Under the pieces are notes generated by a model that ran no database searches, was not told the origin of the DNA, and worked only from the letters and a program-made list of their open reading frames with translations. Positions 23,505-35,815 of a stretch of DNA of 64,000 bases are shown piece by piece. The position numbers were made by a program, and so were the translations under genes. How positions within the stretch are numbered: position 1 is the first letter of the stretch; every line of letters starts with the position of its first letter. The stretch is from Siphonodentalium dalli (lineage: Eukaryota > Mollusca > Scaphopoda > Gadilida > Siphonodentaliidae): contig CP136066.1 of assembly GCA_032622095.1 (NCBI GenBank), positions 231,946,961 to 232,010,960 on the forward strand. Direction: 5' to 3'.

Positions 23505-25091
23505 TAGCTCAACTTGGAAAGGGAATAATTTCATGTGTTAAAGTCAATGGAGTGATTAGAAATGTGGAAAGTTGAAAGGCCTAGTTATGCAAAGAGTAAA
23601 ATCTAAGATGGCCACTGGCAGCCATGTTTTTTTGCCGAATGACCCCAAAAAGACTCGTTCCCATTTAGATGTCATTATTAACATCCAGTACAAATTTCAT
23701 GATGATCTGACAAAAGATACGACCTGTAGCCTGTGTCAAAGGATTTAGTCATGCAGAGTAAAATCCAAGATGGCTGCTGGTGGCCATGTTTTTTGGCGAA
23801 CAACCCCAAAATGACTTGTTCCCATCTACATATCAATATTAACATCCATGACAAATTTCATGATGATCAGACGAGCAGTATGACCTGTAGCCCGCGCCAA
23901 TGGATTGAATTTTGAAATCCAAAATGCCCATGTTTTTTTGCCGAATGACCCCAAAATAACTCGTTCCCATCTACCTTGACAATGTCAATATTCATGACAA
24001 ATTTCATAAAGATCGGACCAAAGGTACGACCTGTAGCCCCGCGCCAAAGGATTTAGTCATACAAAGAGTAAAATCCAAGATGGCTGCTGGCGGCCAGGTT
24101 TTTTGGTCGAATGACCCCAAAACGACTCGTTCCCATCTACATGTCATTGTTAACATCCATGACAAATTTCATGAAGATCTGACCAAAGCTACGACATGTA
24201 GGCCGCGCCAAAGGATTTAGTCATGCATAGAGTAAAATCCAAGATGGCTGCTGGTGGCCATGTTTTTTGGCCGAATGACCCCAAAACGACTCGTTCCGAT
24301 CTACATGTCATTGTTAACATCAATGACAAATTTCATGAAGATCTGACCAAAGCTACGACCTGTAGCCCGTGCCAAAGGATTTAGTCATGCAAAGAGTAAA
24401 ATCCAAGATGGCTGCTGGTGGCCATGTTTTTTGGCCGAACGACCCCAAAATGACTCGTTCCCATCTACATGTCAATATTAACATCCATGACAAATTTCAT
24501 GATGATCAGACAAGCAGTATGACCTGTAGCCCGCGCCAATGGATTGAATTTTGAAATCTAAAATGGCACCTGGCGGCCATGTTTTTTGGCTGAATGACCC
24601 CAAAACGACTCGTTCCCATCTACATGTCATTGTTAACATCCATGACAAATTTCATGAAGATCTGACCAAAGCTACGACCTGTAGCCCGCGCCAAAGGATT
24701 TAGTCATGCAAAGAGTAAAATCCAAGATGGCTGCTGGCGGCCATGTTTTTTGGCCGAACAACCCCAAAATGACTCGTTCCCATCTACATGTCAATATTAA
24801 CATCAATGACAAATTTCATGATGATCAGACGAGCAGTATGACCTGTAGCCCGCGCCAATGGATTGAATTTTGAAATCCAAAATGGCTGCTGGTGGCCATG
24901 TTTTTTTGCCGAATGACCCCAAAATGACTCGTTCCCATCTACATATGAATGTCAACATTCATTACAAATTTAATAAAGATCAGACCAAAGGTATGACCTG
25001 TAGCCCACGGGAAAGGAAATTGTTGATGGACACACGGACGACGGACGCCAATCCATGGCAATAGCTCAAACTTACAAAGTAAGTTGAGCTA
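23505..25091 (+). mobile_element. Tandem-monomer element, nine ~160-bp units, complementary ends
   Basis: Starts with TAGCTCAACTT and ends with AAGTTGAGCTA. Between them are about nine ~160-bp monomers built on 'aagatggctgctggtggcca', 'tgaccccaaaatgactcg', 'tgacaaatttcatgatgat' and 'acctgtagcccgcgcca'. The 3' end is a hairpin ('agctcaaacttac' with 'gtaagttgagct') preceded by 'acggacgacgga'. The central tandem array with fixed flanks resembles bivalve pearl or Helentron-related elements in layout; I have not verified sequence homology. It encodes no protein. Confidence 0.75.
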
Positions 25092-25344
25092 ATAATGAGT
25101 TGTCATGAAATAGATCAACACCCAAGCCTTGAAATAACTGGCCTTTCACGGTCATTGGCAGGTTGAAACAAACCAAAAGTTAAATATCACAGGCTGAAAT
25201 GCTTTTGTCCCTGCCATTGTGACAGACCCTAATTTAGGTGATGATCAATCACAGAAATGGCAAAATCAACCAGTAATCTGTAGTAACTCTTAATATTAAA
25301 GGGGTATTGTACACTAAATCTGGCCATTTTTGGGACTATCTAAT

Positions 25345-25575
25345 GTTAATTCAACAGAATATATGCAACAAATGAATGAATTTGAGCCATGGATGAGTGC
25401 AAAATTCACTCAGGTGTCTATGAACGATAAACAACATGGTAATTATAACGAAAATGAATTTATGACTCTAGCCATAAATTCATTTTAAATACCATGTTGT
25501 TTGCATCATTCATAGAAACCTGAGGGTATTTTGCACTAATCCATGGCTCAAATTCATTCATTTGTTGCCATTATA
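25345..25575. repeat. Foldback, ~95-bp arms
   Basis: 'tttgagccatggatgagtgc' through 'aacaacatggt' pairs with 'accatgttgttt' through 'atccatggctcaaattc' around a central 'aatgaatttatg...cataaattcatt' hairpin. Confidence 0.75.
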
Positions 25576-26839
25576 GCAACCACCAAGGGTGCTTTTTACC
25601 TAAATGCATGTGAATTATGACGTCATATAATTTTTATATAATTTTTATATATTTCTATATACCATGAGAGAAATTACCGGGTACGTTTATTTGTGAATTT
25701 AACACGTGACTTCCGGGTGGTGACTGCGCAGAATTCAGCAGAAACTACAGGGTGCTCCGATATAACGGAGGAATATGCAGACAACAACAACAACTGATCA
25801 AATTCATTCCCAGATTCTAGAATGTACCCGACTTTCAAGTTTACCCTATTCAGTTCTTTCTGAGGATTAATTACAGCCTTTTCATCTGATAAAAATCATT
25901 GGTATATCATTAGCATAATAATTAATTATCCCCCGTCAAGCGACCGTCCTGTCAGTGTCATCCGGCTTACGGCAGTTACTTGATCGGAAATTACTTCCGT
26001 ATATCCCATAGACCGATAAGGCCTTCACTTCATGGCAAACAATTTTCACAAATGTACGAGTGTACGTAGATTAATTAATCGCTTGATTTCGTGACAATCG
26101 ACAGTTACTGAGTTAAGCTTCACTGTGAACTGTTACAGACAACAATGATCAAGATTCCAGAATCATTCAATCAACCAAAAAGTTCGAAGTTCAAAGAAAG
26201 ATAAAAAAATGAAAGAACGAATTCTGTGTTACGTGTAAATTGTGATACTAAAATTCAATATGTTTCCTAGTTACCATCTTCAACTTCAACTTAAGTTCAA
26301 GGAATTGATATCTGACACAACAGCACAATGCGTGCTCCTGGAGGCATTTTTCTCCAAATCCAAGATTTTTTTAAAGGTAGGTCTGTTTGCTTTAAATTAA
26401 CGCGAGGCCGATCACGATCGGCAGATGTTAACCCATCCCTTGGCGATAAAAATTTACTATGATTGGAATCATAAATGAGAGTTTTGGTGTTGAATTATAT
26501 GAGTATACTGTATGTACTATTATAGACAAATGTACATAACACAAATATTGGAATGTATGGGTCACTGGCATTTATATAAGAGAATGCACTGGTACAAGAT
26601 ATGTAATGCTAAATCACCACAGCCTTGGGTTAAATGTGAAAGGTGTGACCTGAACATGGAATACTTGGGTTAAGAGAGTCCAAGTCTACTGCTAATATCA
26701 TGTGATGTTTATTGTTGAATCTTTATTTTAAATTAGATACCATAGCCTTCTTTATCAGATTATTTGCACATTGGCATAAGATACATCAGAAAATGATATA
26801 GCCTTATCAATAGCTAAGTAGTCCAAAGGCATGGCATAA
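25576..26839. other. No gene recognised
   Basis: Mostly unique DNA. A short ATG-led run ending at an AAAG|GTAGGT donor at about 26374 could be a first exon, but it has no partner. Not annotated as a gene. Confidence 0.35.
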
Positions 26840-27281
26840 AATTGATGAATTGGATTTAATGTTGCTCCAAACAGATTTACAGGTACATAACAAGATTTTG
26901 GGCCGATTTAAACAAATTTGGTGTGGTGATTCGGGGTACCCTTGGCAGAGTTATAATGGTGTTAGTTTTTATCCGGACATCACAATATGTGTACCATACT
27001 ATGGTGAATTGGATTTAATGTTGCTCCAAACAGATTTACCAGTACATAACACAAGATTTTGGACCGATTTAAACAAATTTGGTGTGGTGATTCGGGGTAC
27101 CCATTGGCAGAGTTATAATGGTGTTAGTTTAAAAAAATAATTAATTTTAATTATTTTAAAAAAGGGACACATTGGGAACCTTTTTAATCAACTTGTTTTC
27201 ATTTAGATATTGATGATTATGATACAAGTGGTCAATCCGGACATCACAATATGTGTACCATACTATGGTATAGGTACACAT
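26840..27281 (+). repeat. Two 162-bp monomers with 3' hairpin
   Basis: 'gaattggatttaatgttgct' through 'atggtgttagtt' occurs twice at very high identity (about 26848 and 27006). The second copy is followed after a short unrelated stretch by the terminal hairpin at 27251-27281 ('atgtgtaccata' with 'tataggtacacat'). Confidence 0.75.
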
Positions 27282-27734
27282 AAAAATCAAAATAAATTAA
27301 TCAATCAATAGGGGCAAAGAGTGTGTCAAAATAAACCAATATAAAATGAGACATGGTATCAGATGAAAGTATCAGGAATGTTGAGATGTGTTAATCTTTA
27401 ACTACAGAAATCCATGCAAGTGAATGAGGAGAAACCTGGAGATAACAGAAGAATGATTAATTGAAATTTAAAATGAGAACATCCCTACAAATGAATAATA
27501 GAGTATTCCAATTAAAACTTTAGAACTGAATGGGACAGTCCATTGTATCATGAATGGGTACAGCTTCACCACTATCATAGAGCTATGTCCTATATACAGT
27601 GGCTAAAAATAACTAATATTTCAATAAGACATCACTTCTGCAGTCTCTCAGAACACTATCTATGCAGTTAAGCTGCATTACTGGTAGTTAATTGTAATCT
27701 ACCTGGGTTATCAAAAACTCCAATCTGTTCAATT

Positions 27735-28270
27735 CTTAGTTGAAAAAGGGCCATAACTCTGGTATAACAAATCAGATCTAACCCATATTTGAACTCGATC
27801 TGTATTTTGAGTTGAGAAACTCACATACAAAATTTGGTTCCTATCAGTTGAAAAATTGTTGATATAACGAAGCATTCATGAATTCTATGTCAAAGGGCCA
27901 TAACTCCATAAAAAAATATCGGATCAAACCCATATTCGAACTCGATATGTATTTTGGACTGAGCAACTCGCATACCAAATTTGGTTACAGTCAGATAATA
28001 TTTTTTTGAGTTATGGCAGCATACATGAATTCTAAGTTGAAAAAGGGCCATAACTCCATAAAAAAAACTCGAATCAAACCCATATTCGAACTCGATCTGT
28101 ATTTGGTGCTGAGAAATTCATATACAAAATTTGGTTCCGAAAATATTTCAGTTATCGCACCATGCGTAAAGTGTCTACAGACAGACAGACAGACAGACAG
28201 ACGGACTAACGACGAGTGGTCAATCCGGACAACGACACTATGTTTACCATACTATGGTATGGGTAAACAT
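27735..28270 (+). repeat. ~160-bp monomers with 'agggccataactc' core and 3' hairpin
   Basis: Three monomers ('gttgaaaaagggccataact' near 27740, 27893 and 28037), then a (CAGA)n/(CGGA) stretch at about 28180-28205, then the hairpin at 28240-28270 ('atgtttaccata' with 'tatgggtaaacat'). Confidence 0.8.
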
Positions 28271-29507
28271 AAAAATTAAATTTTGATTATTATTTCATTT
28301 AATCATTTGACAATTTGTCGTGGTCATTCGTTGAGTCATCAGTGTCACAGTCAGTGTGTTTGTCGTCATTCGTGTTTGGTTGTCGTATTGTATGTCTACT
28401 TTGATCCCGGAAATGGGCGGGTCCAATTTCATGAGTGACCATGTCCTTGACCATGACCTCGCTCATATACATGTAGGTATATGCTCATATACTATAGGTA
28501 TGTGTCTGGACCTCAACCAATCGCTTGGTACATGTACATGTACATTGTATGGACGGTAGGCTTCTTTCATCCTGGAAACAATATGGGAGGTCTAATTTCA
28601 CATGTGACTGTCCTTGACATTGACCTACCGGTAGCGCACATATACACTCATCGGTTTCTGGACCTCGACTGATCGTTTTTCCACTGACCAGATGCTGTAT
28701 ATTTTGTCCAAACGGAGGCGATCATAGAGAAATCCCTAAATAGCGCGGACGAAGTCAGGTACATCATTTGGTCTATTATGTTATATTTTAGAACTTCTGT
28801 CTCTGTGTGTTATAGACTTGAAAACTGCACGACTGATCGGACTCAAATTTGGTATTAATGTACCAAAGGCCTACTTTGATCCCGGGAACTATATGGGTTG
28901 GTCCAATTTCATATGCGACTGTGTCCTTGACTGCGACCTCGATATATACTCATACATTGTACATGTATACCGGTTGGCAACGTTGTTCCCTAAAGAGCCC
29001 GGATGAAGTCAGGCACATCAGCTAAGTGTACCGGTACAGACTTTCATTATTGAGGCACGCGATCGCTCTTGCGCACCATCGCACGGCTAAAACTGAAAAC
29101 CAGCGAGCGATTGCGCACCTAGGCCAAATACAGAGAGCGAACCTGATAACGCTATTATCAGTGTCTACCCAGACGAGGTCACACGGTGTGACGTGTCAAA
29201 TGCAATATCTGTCTGAGACTGAATGATTTGAAGCTAAAAATACATTTCTATGTACCGGTATGGCTTATGACGTCACATAAATTCCTCGAAAATCAAATCG
29301 AGACCACGTGGCCGGGAGATGTTGATATTTATTCTGTCAGCTTGGAATCTGAGTATTAAATTGATTCCTTATTAATAATTATGAATTACATTTAATATAG
29401 GAGCATGTAGAATATAAAACATAGTGTGTAACATTCACTTGTGCTTATGGATAGTGGACCACGTACGATCATATTAGTCTGTTGAGTATAAAAGGAGATG
29501 GTCCAAT
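28271..29507. repeat. Degenerate repeats, no gene recognised
   Basis: Loose repeats of 'tttgatcccgg(g)aa', 'ggtccaatttcat' and 'tgaccttgac' occur at about 28400, 28570 and 28870, probably further diverged tandem monomers (~240 bp). Confidence 0.4.
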
Positions 29508-30031
29508 AAATGGTCGGATTTAGTGTACAGTCCCCATTTAATCTATGGATCTGAAGTACATCATTGTACATCATTGTAGAATAGGAATGTACAATGTTAG
29601 GATTAAATATGCTTGTGGCAACTGAATTCATCATTAACTCAGTTTTGTAATATGCAGGAAAGAGAAAATTGACCTGACCTTTTAAGCCAGTGCATTCTCT
29701 TATATATGCGAGGCTCCCTATGGGATACCCTCATATATAAGAGAATGCACTAGCACAGGATTTTTAATGCTGCTCCCGTCATGAAAGGGTTAAAGAATGA
29801 TGACACTTTTTGCACATTGGACATTTACTGTGCCGTTTTGTTGACATACAGAAGGTATGAACTGACAGACTTAAACTGCAATGAGCCTGTTATATGGTGA
29901 CAGGGCTGCAATAGCTGAGAACTGCTAAATTATTTCAAGGCTTGTCAACACCAAGCATTATTCTTATGTAACTTTATGTTAAAGGCATTTACGAAATCAT
30001 AATATCATGAGAGCCTACACTTTGAGCCAAT

Positions 30032-30252
30032 TACAGTAATGCCCTAAATAATCGACTCCTTAACCACAGCCTAATTATGGGTAATTTTTCAGGATTTAGT
30101 GGGAAATATGGCTTGTTGCCATTCATCGGAAAGCTCTCTCTCACTGAGAGCTTTCCGATGAATGGCAACAAGCCATATTTCCCACTAAATCCTGAAAAGT
30201 TACCCATAATTCTGCTGTGGTTAAGGAGTCGATTATTTAGGGCATTACTGTA
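30032..30252. mobile_element. Palindromic MITE, copy 1 (TA target)
   Basis: A nearly perfect foldback: CAGTAATGCCCTAAATAATC at the left end and its complement at the right, pairing along almost the whole length to a centre near 30138. TA flanks both ends, as for Tc1/mariner-type insertions. It has no coding capacity. Confidence 0.9.
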
Positions 30253-31141
30253 TTAATTCACATCCCAAGTTTGGTGGTGATAAAGCACCATAACTGGAGT
30301 TATCATCTTCAAACCAAGATAATTCAATTTCCATAACCGGCAACAAATATCATTACCAAACAACTATTCGAAATCGGGTCTGGTTATAAATACATATATT
30401 TTTCATTGAAACTAAAGGTGTCATCTTTGGAAACGAAAAATAATCCCAAATTTCAATAAAATGCCCTATTAACGGAGTAAAATGAGCAGCCAGAACCCAA
30501 AATAAAATTTTAGTTGTATTTTGTAGGAGGAAATCTACCATAAGTTTCCTTGCAAAAAATATCCACACATGGCAGGATGAATAACAAGGTTTTTAATAAT
30601 TAAATATCACTATAGATGTACTATACTATATCATGTATATTTGAGCACCGAGTCAAGTTGAATGGAAATGAAAGCCACACACTTACTAACTTCATGAATT
30701 CAGATACCAATTTGATACATGCCAGATCCAATGCACTACATGCCAATTACTTCCTTTTTTCAAGTTGTATAGATCATAAAGTTAAGACTCAATTTCCTTC
30801 CGCAAAAGTCATTGGAGTAATTGCTCTCAATTAGTCACGGATGAGGGTAAAGTGCCACAACATTGGTCTCTTTCTTTAATGAATTAGACTGTTCATTTAT
30901 GAATGAGAATTGAAGCCATAAATAACAAGAGTTTAAACCTCAGGTGCTGGCATAACACAACAGTGCCAAATTGAAACATGGGCATGGACAGAACCCAAAT
31001 TTAAAACAAAACAAAGGATAAATAACTCTGAAAATGCAAATGTCACCAAAACTTCATTGAAAAGCCTTGTAATGGTAATATCTATATTAAATTTCATTGA
31101 GATCCGACAATCAATGGCTGCGAGAATCAGGTGGACAGACA

Positions 31142-31229
31142 TACAGTAATGCCCTAAATAATCGACTCGTCACTCCTTAACCACAGCAGAATTGTGGTTA
31201 AGGAGTCGATTATTTAGGGCATTACTGTA
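31142..31229. mobile_element. Palindromic MITE, copy 2 (internally deleted)
   Basis: Same ends and TA flanks as copy 1, but the centre is deleted so that only about 40 bp of each arm remain around 'ccacagcagaattgtgg'. Confidence 0.88.
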
Positions 31230-31659
31230 TCAAAATGTCAATGACACTGCATCATAACTTGGAGAGGCGTTAATTTTATGCTGAGCATCCTTGATAAAGA
31301 TTAAGGAAAGTTGCTACCCCATGTCTACAGCTACATTGTCCTGCAAGTTGATCTCTATTTCTCCCACCACCTAACATTTTAACAGCCCGTGTGAGATAGC
31401 TGTGTGAGATTTCCCTGTCTCACACCACAAGTGACCAGCTGTCTCACCCTACCCACATGACTACTTTACATGTACCTATTTAATTAAGAGCCAGAACTAT
31501 TTAACAAGCCATCACCATGTCTTGACAATGTGTCAACTAAAAAATGGTGACCAACAGTTATGCTCACATTTCAAATCAACAAATATGGACGAATTCGTGG
31601 ACGCAAATGAAAATGGAGATGTGCCTCCAACTGGTTAAACACAGAGAAGAAATCTGACC

Positions 31660-32384
31660 TTTGACACCACAGTTAGAATTGCTATATTTATGTTTATAGA
31701 AATATGAAGTGTTAAAACTTCGAACGCCCAAAACTTGGTGCCGGGTCAGATATTTTCCGATGCTCTAAAACAAAATGTTGTAGAAATTCTTTCCTCTGCA
31801 TGGCGAAAATAGGCCGGGGCGTGCCCATGTTGCAGGATGTTAGATCCACCCTTACATGGCTATACATGGCATACCAATGTGTAAATAAGTATTCCTGCAT
31901 GTCCATTTTCTTTTTATTTTGTGAAACACATGCAGCCTCTCGAAAAAACAACACCTTAGCCAGATAAGCCCTGAGGGTGAGATTTTTCCACACCCACCAT
32001 CCCTGGTCATGATGGATAATATTAATCACACTTACCATTCCATTTGACACCTCTGCTGGCTGACAAGGCTGCTCTCTGACACGCAAGGCCACATATCTGG
32101 CTAAAGTGTTGTTTTTTTCTAGAGGCTGCGGGTGTTTCACAAAATAAAAAGAAAATGGAATACTTATTTACACATTGGTATTCCGTGTATAGCCATGTAA
32201 GGGTGGATCCAACATCCTGCAACATGGGCCTGCCCTGGCCTATTTTCGCCATGCAGAGGAAAGAATTTCTATGACATTTTGTTTTACAGCATCGGAAAAT
32301 ATCTTACCCAGCGCCAAGATTTGGGCACTGAACACTGAATATTTCTATAAACATAAATATAGCAATTCTAACTGTGGTGTCAAA
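31660..32384. repeat. Large foldback, ~290-bp arms
   Basis: The arm 31660-31955 ('tttgacaccacagttagaat' through 'aacaacacc') is the inverted near-copy of 32095-32384. The ~135-bp loop is unrelated to the arms. Arm identity is about 93% by eye. Open frames here cross the inverted repeat and are not taken as genes. Confidence 0.8.
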
Positions 32385-32503
32385 TGTCTATTCCATCGAA
32401 ATATAGCAAGGAAATTAGGCGACTACACTGTGGGTTATACAATGTAGTCTGAGTATTTGATCAGATTACGCCATGCATGGCCTCAGCAGATTATTGATTC
32501 ATC

Positions 32504-32680
32504 TACAGTAATGCCCTAATTAATCGACTTCTTAACCACAGCAGAATTATGGGTAACTTTTCAGGATTTAGTCGAGAGCTTTCCGATGAATGGCAACAAG
32601 CCATATTTCCGACTAAATCCTGAAAAGTTACCCATAATTATGCTGTGGTTAAGAAGTCGATTAATTAGGGCATTACTGTA
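32504..32680. mobile_element. Palindromic MITE, copy 3 (TA target)
   Basis: Same family as 30032-30252 with 'cctaattaatcgac' variant ends; one arm is shortened near the centre. TA at both flanks. Confidence 0.88.
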
Positions 32681-32717
32681 TAATCCCCACTGATGTCAGA
32701 TTTGTTCTAAGCCCAGT

Positions 32718-33470
32718 ATGCATGGACCCTGCCTGAAATGGTCTCTCCATCATTCAGGCAGCCACACAGCTGTTTCTGGAATTCTAGGTTACAGTTACAT
32801 CAGCACAGTCCTTCTCATGGCCCTCTATATACCGGTTGTATCCAATTGCTGGAACCCACCATCAAACCACCACCACCACCAACTCATTCAGCGGAGCAGC
32901 CTTGGGGAGGAAGAGAAGGACAGAGACCCCCTCTCAGCAACGTCGAGATCAGCATAGTGTGACAAGAGGCGGACAGCACCACCACCAGCCGAGGAGACTA
33001 ATGTCACCAGGGCCGTCATCTCGACAGACACCACCAACATGGCTGTGATAAAGACTGGGAATCTGGCCATCAATGCATCTGGTGATGATGTGGAGACGAT
33101 AACACCAACACCTACAGTAATTCCCTAATTAATCGACTCTTTAACCCCAGCAGAATTATGGGTAACTTTTCAGGATTTAGTCAGAAATATGGCTTGTTGC
33201 CATTCATTGGAAAGCTCTCCCCTGAGAGCTTTCCGATGAATGGCAACAAGCCATATTTCCGACTAAATCCTGAAAAGTTACCCATAATTCTGCTGTGGTT
33301 AAAGAGTCAATTAATTATGGCATTACTATACCCAGACTCAATCAGAGACAGAAACTATCACCTCCGTCCATGCGACGCCTAAGTACGAGGAATGGCCAGC
33401 GTCTGCACCTCACAGAGAGAGCAGACGAAAAGATGAAAAGGTACCGATCCAAAATGAAAACAAATCATAA
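32718..33470 (+). pseudogene. Coding exon split by a MITE, unrecognised protein
   Basis: The frame is open from an in-frame TAG at 32955 to the MITE at 33113. It reads A-P-P-P-A-E-E-T-N-V-T-R-A-V-I and then D-D-V-E-T-I-T-P-T-P-T. If the MITE and one TA copy are removed, the frame continues without break for 46 more codons to TAA at 33468-33470 (Q-T-Q-S-E-T-E-T-I-T-S-V). The join is inferred from frame and composition only. The protein is Thr/Glu/Pro-rich and not recognised. Upstream of the TAG the same frame is open back to 32718, but three frames are open there, so the 5' part is uncertain. Confidence 0.4.
33113..33330. mobile_element. Palindromic MITE, copy 4, inside a coding exon
   Basis: Same family as the three copies upstream; TA at 33113-33114 and 33329-33330. 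Ends have two substitutions. It sits inside an otherwise open frame (see the exon entry). Confidence 0.88.
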
Positions 33471-34204
33471 ACCAACACCATACAAAAGGCAAGGTGTATC
33501 ATGCCAATAATAACTATACAAGTTCTTCCTGCTGAGAGATCGCAGTCGATATACGGCCAGACAATTTGGAGCTAACAAAGGAAAATATCATGCTGGACAA
33601 CTCAATTACTCAGAACACCCCACCACATGTATAAGAAAAACTGAGGAACAAATTATGTAAAAACTTCATTTTTTCTTGTTTGATGCATAATTGAAGGCAT
33701 ACACAATTCCACATGAGGGAGGGCATCGACGGTAAGCCCTACTAGTATCAGTCTATTCGACCATCCCTTGGCTACCCACCCCGCCCCAAACACCAGTTAG
33801 TGTGCAGATAATTACGATCTTGAGCAAAACATGATTCATTACGGCATGAAACTATCACTCGAGTATACCAGATTGAGAAATTACCATAAGCAGACAAATC
33901 ACATCATTACCTTAATTGTCTAGTTTGTTGAACAATTTTGGCTCTACAGTGTACATGATGCTATATAGCCCAAACAGACATTCATAACCAACGTATAGGC
34001 CTATATGATTTTTGACAGTATATTTATTGGCATACGCAAATAATTGTAGTCAATCTAGTAATTTAACCCAATTGGTACATATAATTACGTCAACAACCAA
34101 TCATCCACACACCTGTACATGTAATATGAGTGATGCCTATATTTTATCTATAAATATGTCCAAATATCAATGGGTACGATAGTTCGAAGAGGAAGACCAT
34201 CACT
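33471..34204. other. No gene recognised
   Basis: Unique, AT-rich; no repeats shared with the window and no convincing exon. Confidence 0.4.
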
Positions 34205-34850
34205 ACCGAGATATAAATCAAATCAAATCATTTAATCACGGAACGAGTCTGTTTGACTCTTGGTTCCAGCAATGCAATATATACCATATATATATATATA
34301 CATATATATGTTTTCATAATGCATGTATAGTTACACAATTTATGTGAGTTTAGTCTATAGATCGTGATCAAATTTCTGGTCTTCCAAGTGAATGTCTATG
34401 AGAAACGAATGCTTTAACGCTATCTGCGGTCACCACTGACTCCGGTAATTATTCCATAAGGGGATTATTGTCTGTGTGAAAAAGTACTTCCGTCTTCCTG
34501 ATGTACTTGCAGTTTTAACCAGTGTCCTCTCGCGCTCCCATATATTGACCGATCGAATAATGATTCAGGATCAATGTTGTATTGTTCTATTAGAATATTA
34601 CACACCTCTATCATGTCTCTACGAATCTTTCTGTATTTTAAAGACATCAAATTCATTATAGTTAGACGGTCGTGGTATGTATTTTGTTTGACCAACCAAT
34701 GATTGAGCCTTGCTGCTCTTCTTTGAACAGTTTCTAGAGCTTTAGAATGCTTTAGCATGTATGTGCTCCAGACATTTGACAGTATTCTAAAATTGGCCGC
34801 ACCATGGTTGTATATAATTTGGTGAAAGTGTATATCGGTGAAAGTTCATA
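34205..34850 (-). mobile_element. LINE 3' fragment, frameshifted
   Basis: On the minus strand, two open pieces in different frames give a reverse-transcriptase C-terminus: L-Y-T-T-M-V-R-P-I-L-E-Y-C, then after a frameshift L-E-T-V-Q-R-R-A-A-R-L and S-L-K-Y-R-K-I-R-R-D-M-I-E-V. The 3' UTR has a hairpin at 34240-34267 ('ggaacgagtc' with 'gactcttggttcc') and a (TGATT)n tail at 34216-34231. This is the same 3' grammar as the LINE at 7.25 kb but a different family. It is dead. Confidence 0.8.
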
Positions 34851-35439
34851 TATTGCGCAAGATAGTGCAAAAGGTGCAACTGGAAATAATACTAATAGTG
34901 AGTTTATGTCCGCATGTGCACACAAATATCTCAGTGATGCATGAACTGATGGTTGATATGCAGAGTTGCCACCGCAATCTTTCAAAAGAGGGCCCAGCAC
35001 CAATGGTTCAATCTTTTGTTGAAAAAACACCACAAATGCCAAACTTGTGATGGGCGCAAGAATAGCAAGCTCCACTGAGTGCATTCTAGTTTGTTAAATT
35101 TCCCATTATTGTGTTCGCTTATGTTTGGTTGTGTGCGACTTTTATGAGGACCCTGTCAGTCTTAAATTTTTCTCTTTGCCTTCTTCATAAGTTCAAATGT
35201 AATTATGTATCACCTATCGGCTTTCATGCCTCCTTCCATTCATCTACATCTACATCTACTTGATACCCCATCGCCCTCAATGTGCTGAGGATTATGTGGA
35301 GGATTATTTGAAGAAAGCCTCCTTGGCTTTTACACACACATCCTTAATATCACCATTCCAATGTGCTACTTGTTGACTTGTACTTTCTGTTTGGCATGTT
35401 GTTAGCCACTGCACACTTCAAGATATATTACCCATGCAG

Positions 35440-35815
35440 GTCTGGGTGAACCACCGATTGACCTATAATAGCCCGATTGGGCTAAAATAGACCGATTGGT
35501 CTTTCACAGCCAGCATGCATGTGGGATTAGGGGAGTCACTCTAAATTGTTCTATAATTAATGCTCAACCAATACATAATTTGAACAAATTAGTTCTGATT
35601 TCTTTTGAAACAAATGAAAGACACGGAATAATTATTTACTGAGAATATTCAATATAAACATATATACAAATCTTCAAATAAACAAAATTTCAATATTCAA
35701 GAAATTTAAAGTTCCCTCTCTTACAACAGTATTAAAGCACTGTGTCAGGAAGACCAATCAATCTATTTTAGCCTGATCTGGCTATAATATGTGGATCGGT
35801 GGCTCACTCTGACCT
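35440..35815. repeat. Foldback, ~60-bp arms
   Basis: 'accgattgacctataatagc' with 'cgattggtcttt' at the left pairs with 'agaccaatcaatctatttta' and 'cggtggctcactctgacctg' at the right. Confidence 0.7.

Larger units (their letters stand above)
25295..29542. mobile_element. Possible 4.2-kb TTAA-flanked TIR element
   Basis: 'attaaaggggtattgtacac' followed by 'taaatctggcc' at 25295 matches the reverse complement of 29508-29542, about 85% over 35 bp, with TTAA at both outer ends. The interior contains a foldback (25345-25575) and two monomer arrays, and no transposase. The two ends may instead be two separate short elements in opposite orientation. Confidence 0.4.

Noticed and set aside
23733-25064. 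Several 60-65-codon frames in the monomer array
   Set aside because: Each is the same stretch of the ~160-bp repeat read through; they are non-coding repeats.
26324-26374. Possible first exon ending in AAAG|GTAGGT
   Set aside because: Only 16 codons, no in-phase partner exon found.
31712-32252. 142- and 76-codon minus-strand frames
   Set aside because: They cross a large inverted repeat and mirror each other; no family or conserved motif was seen.
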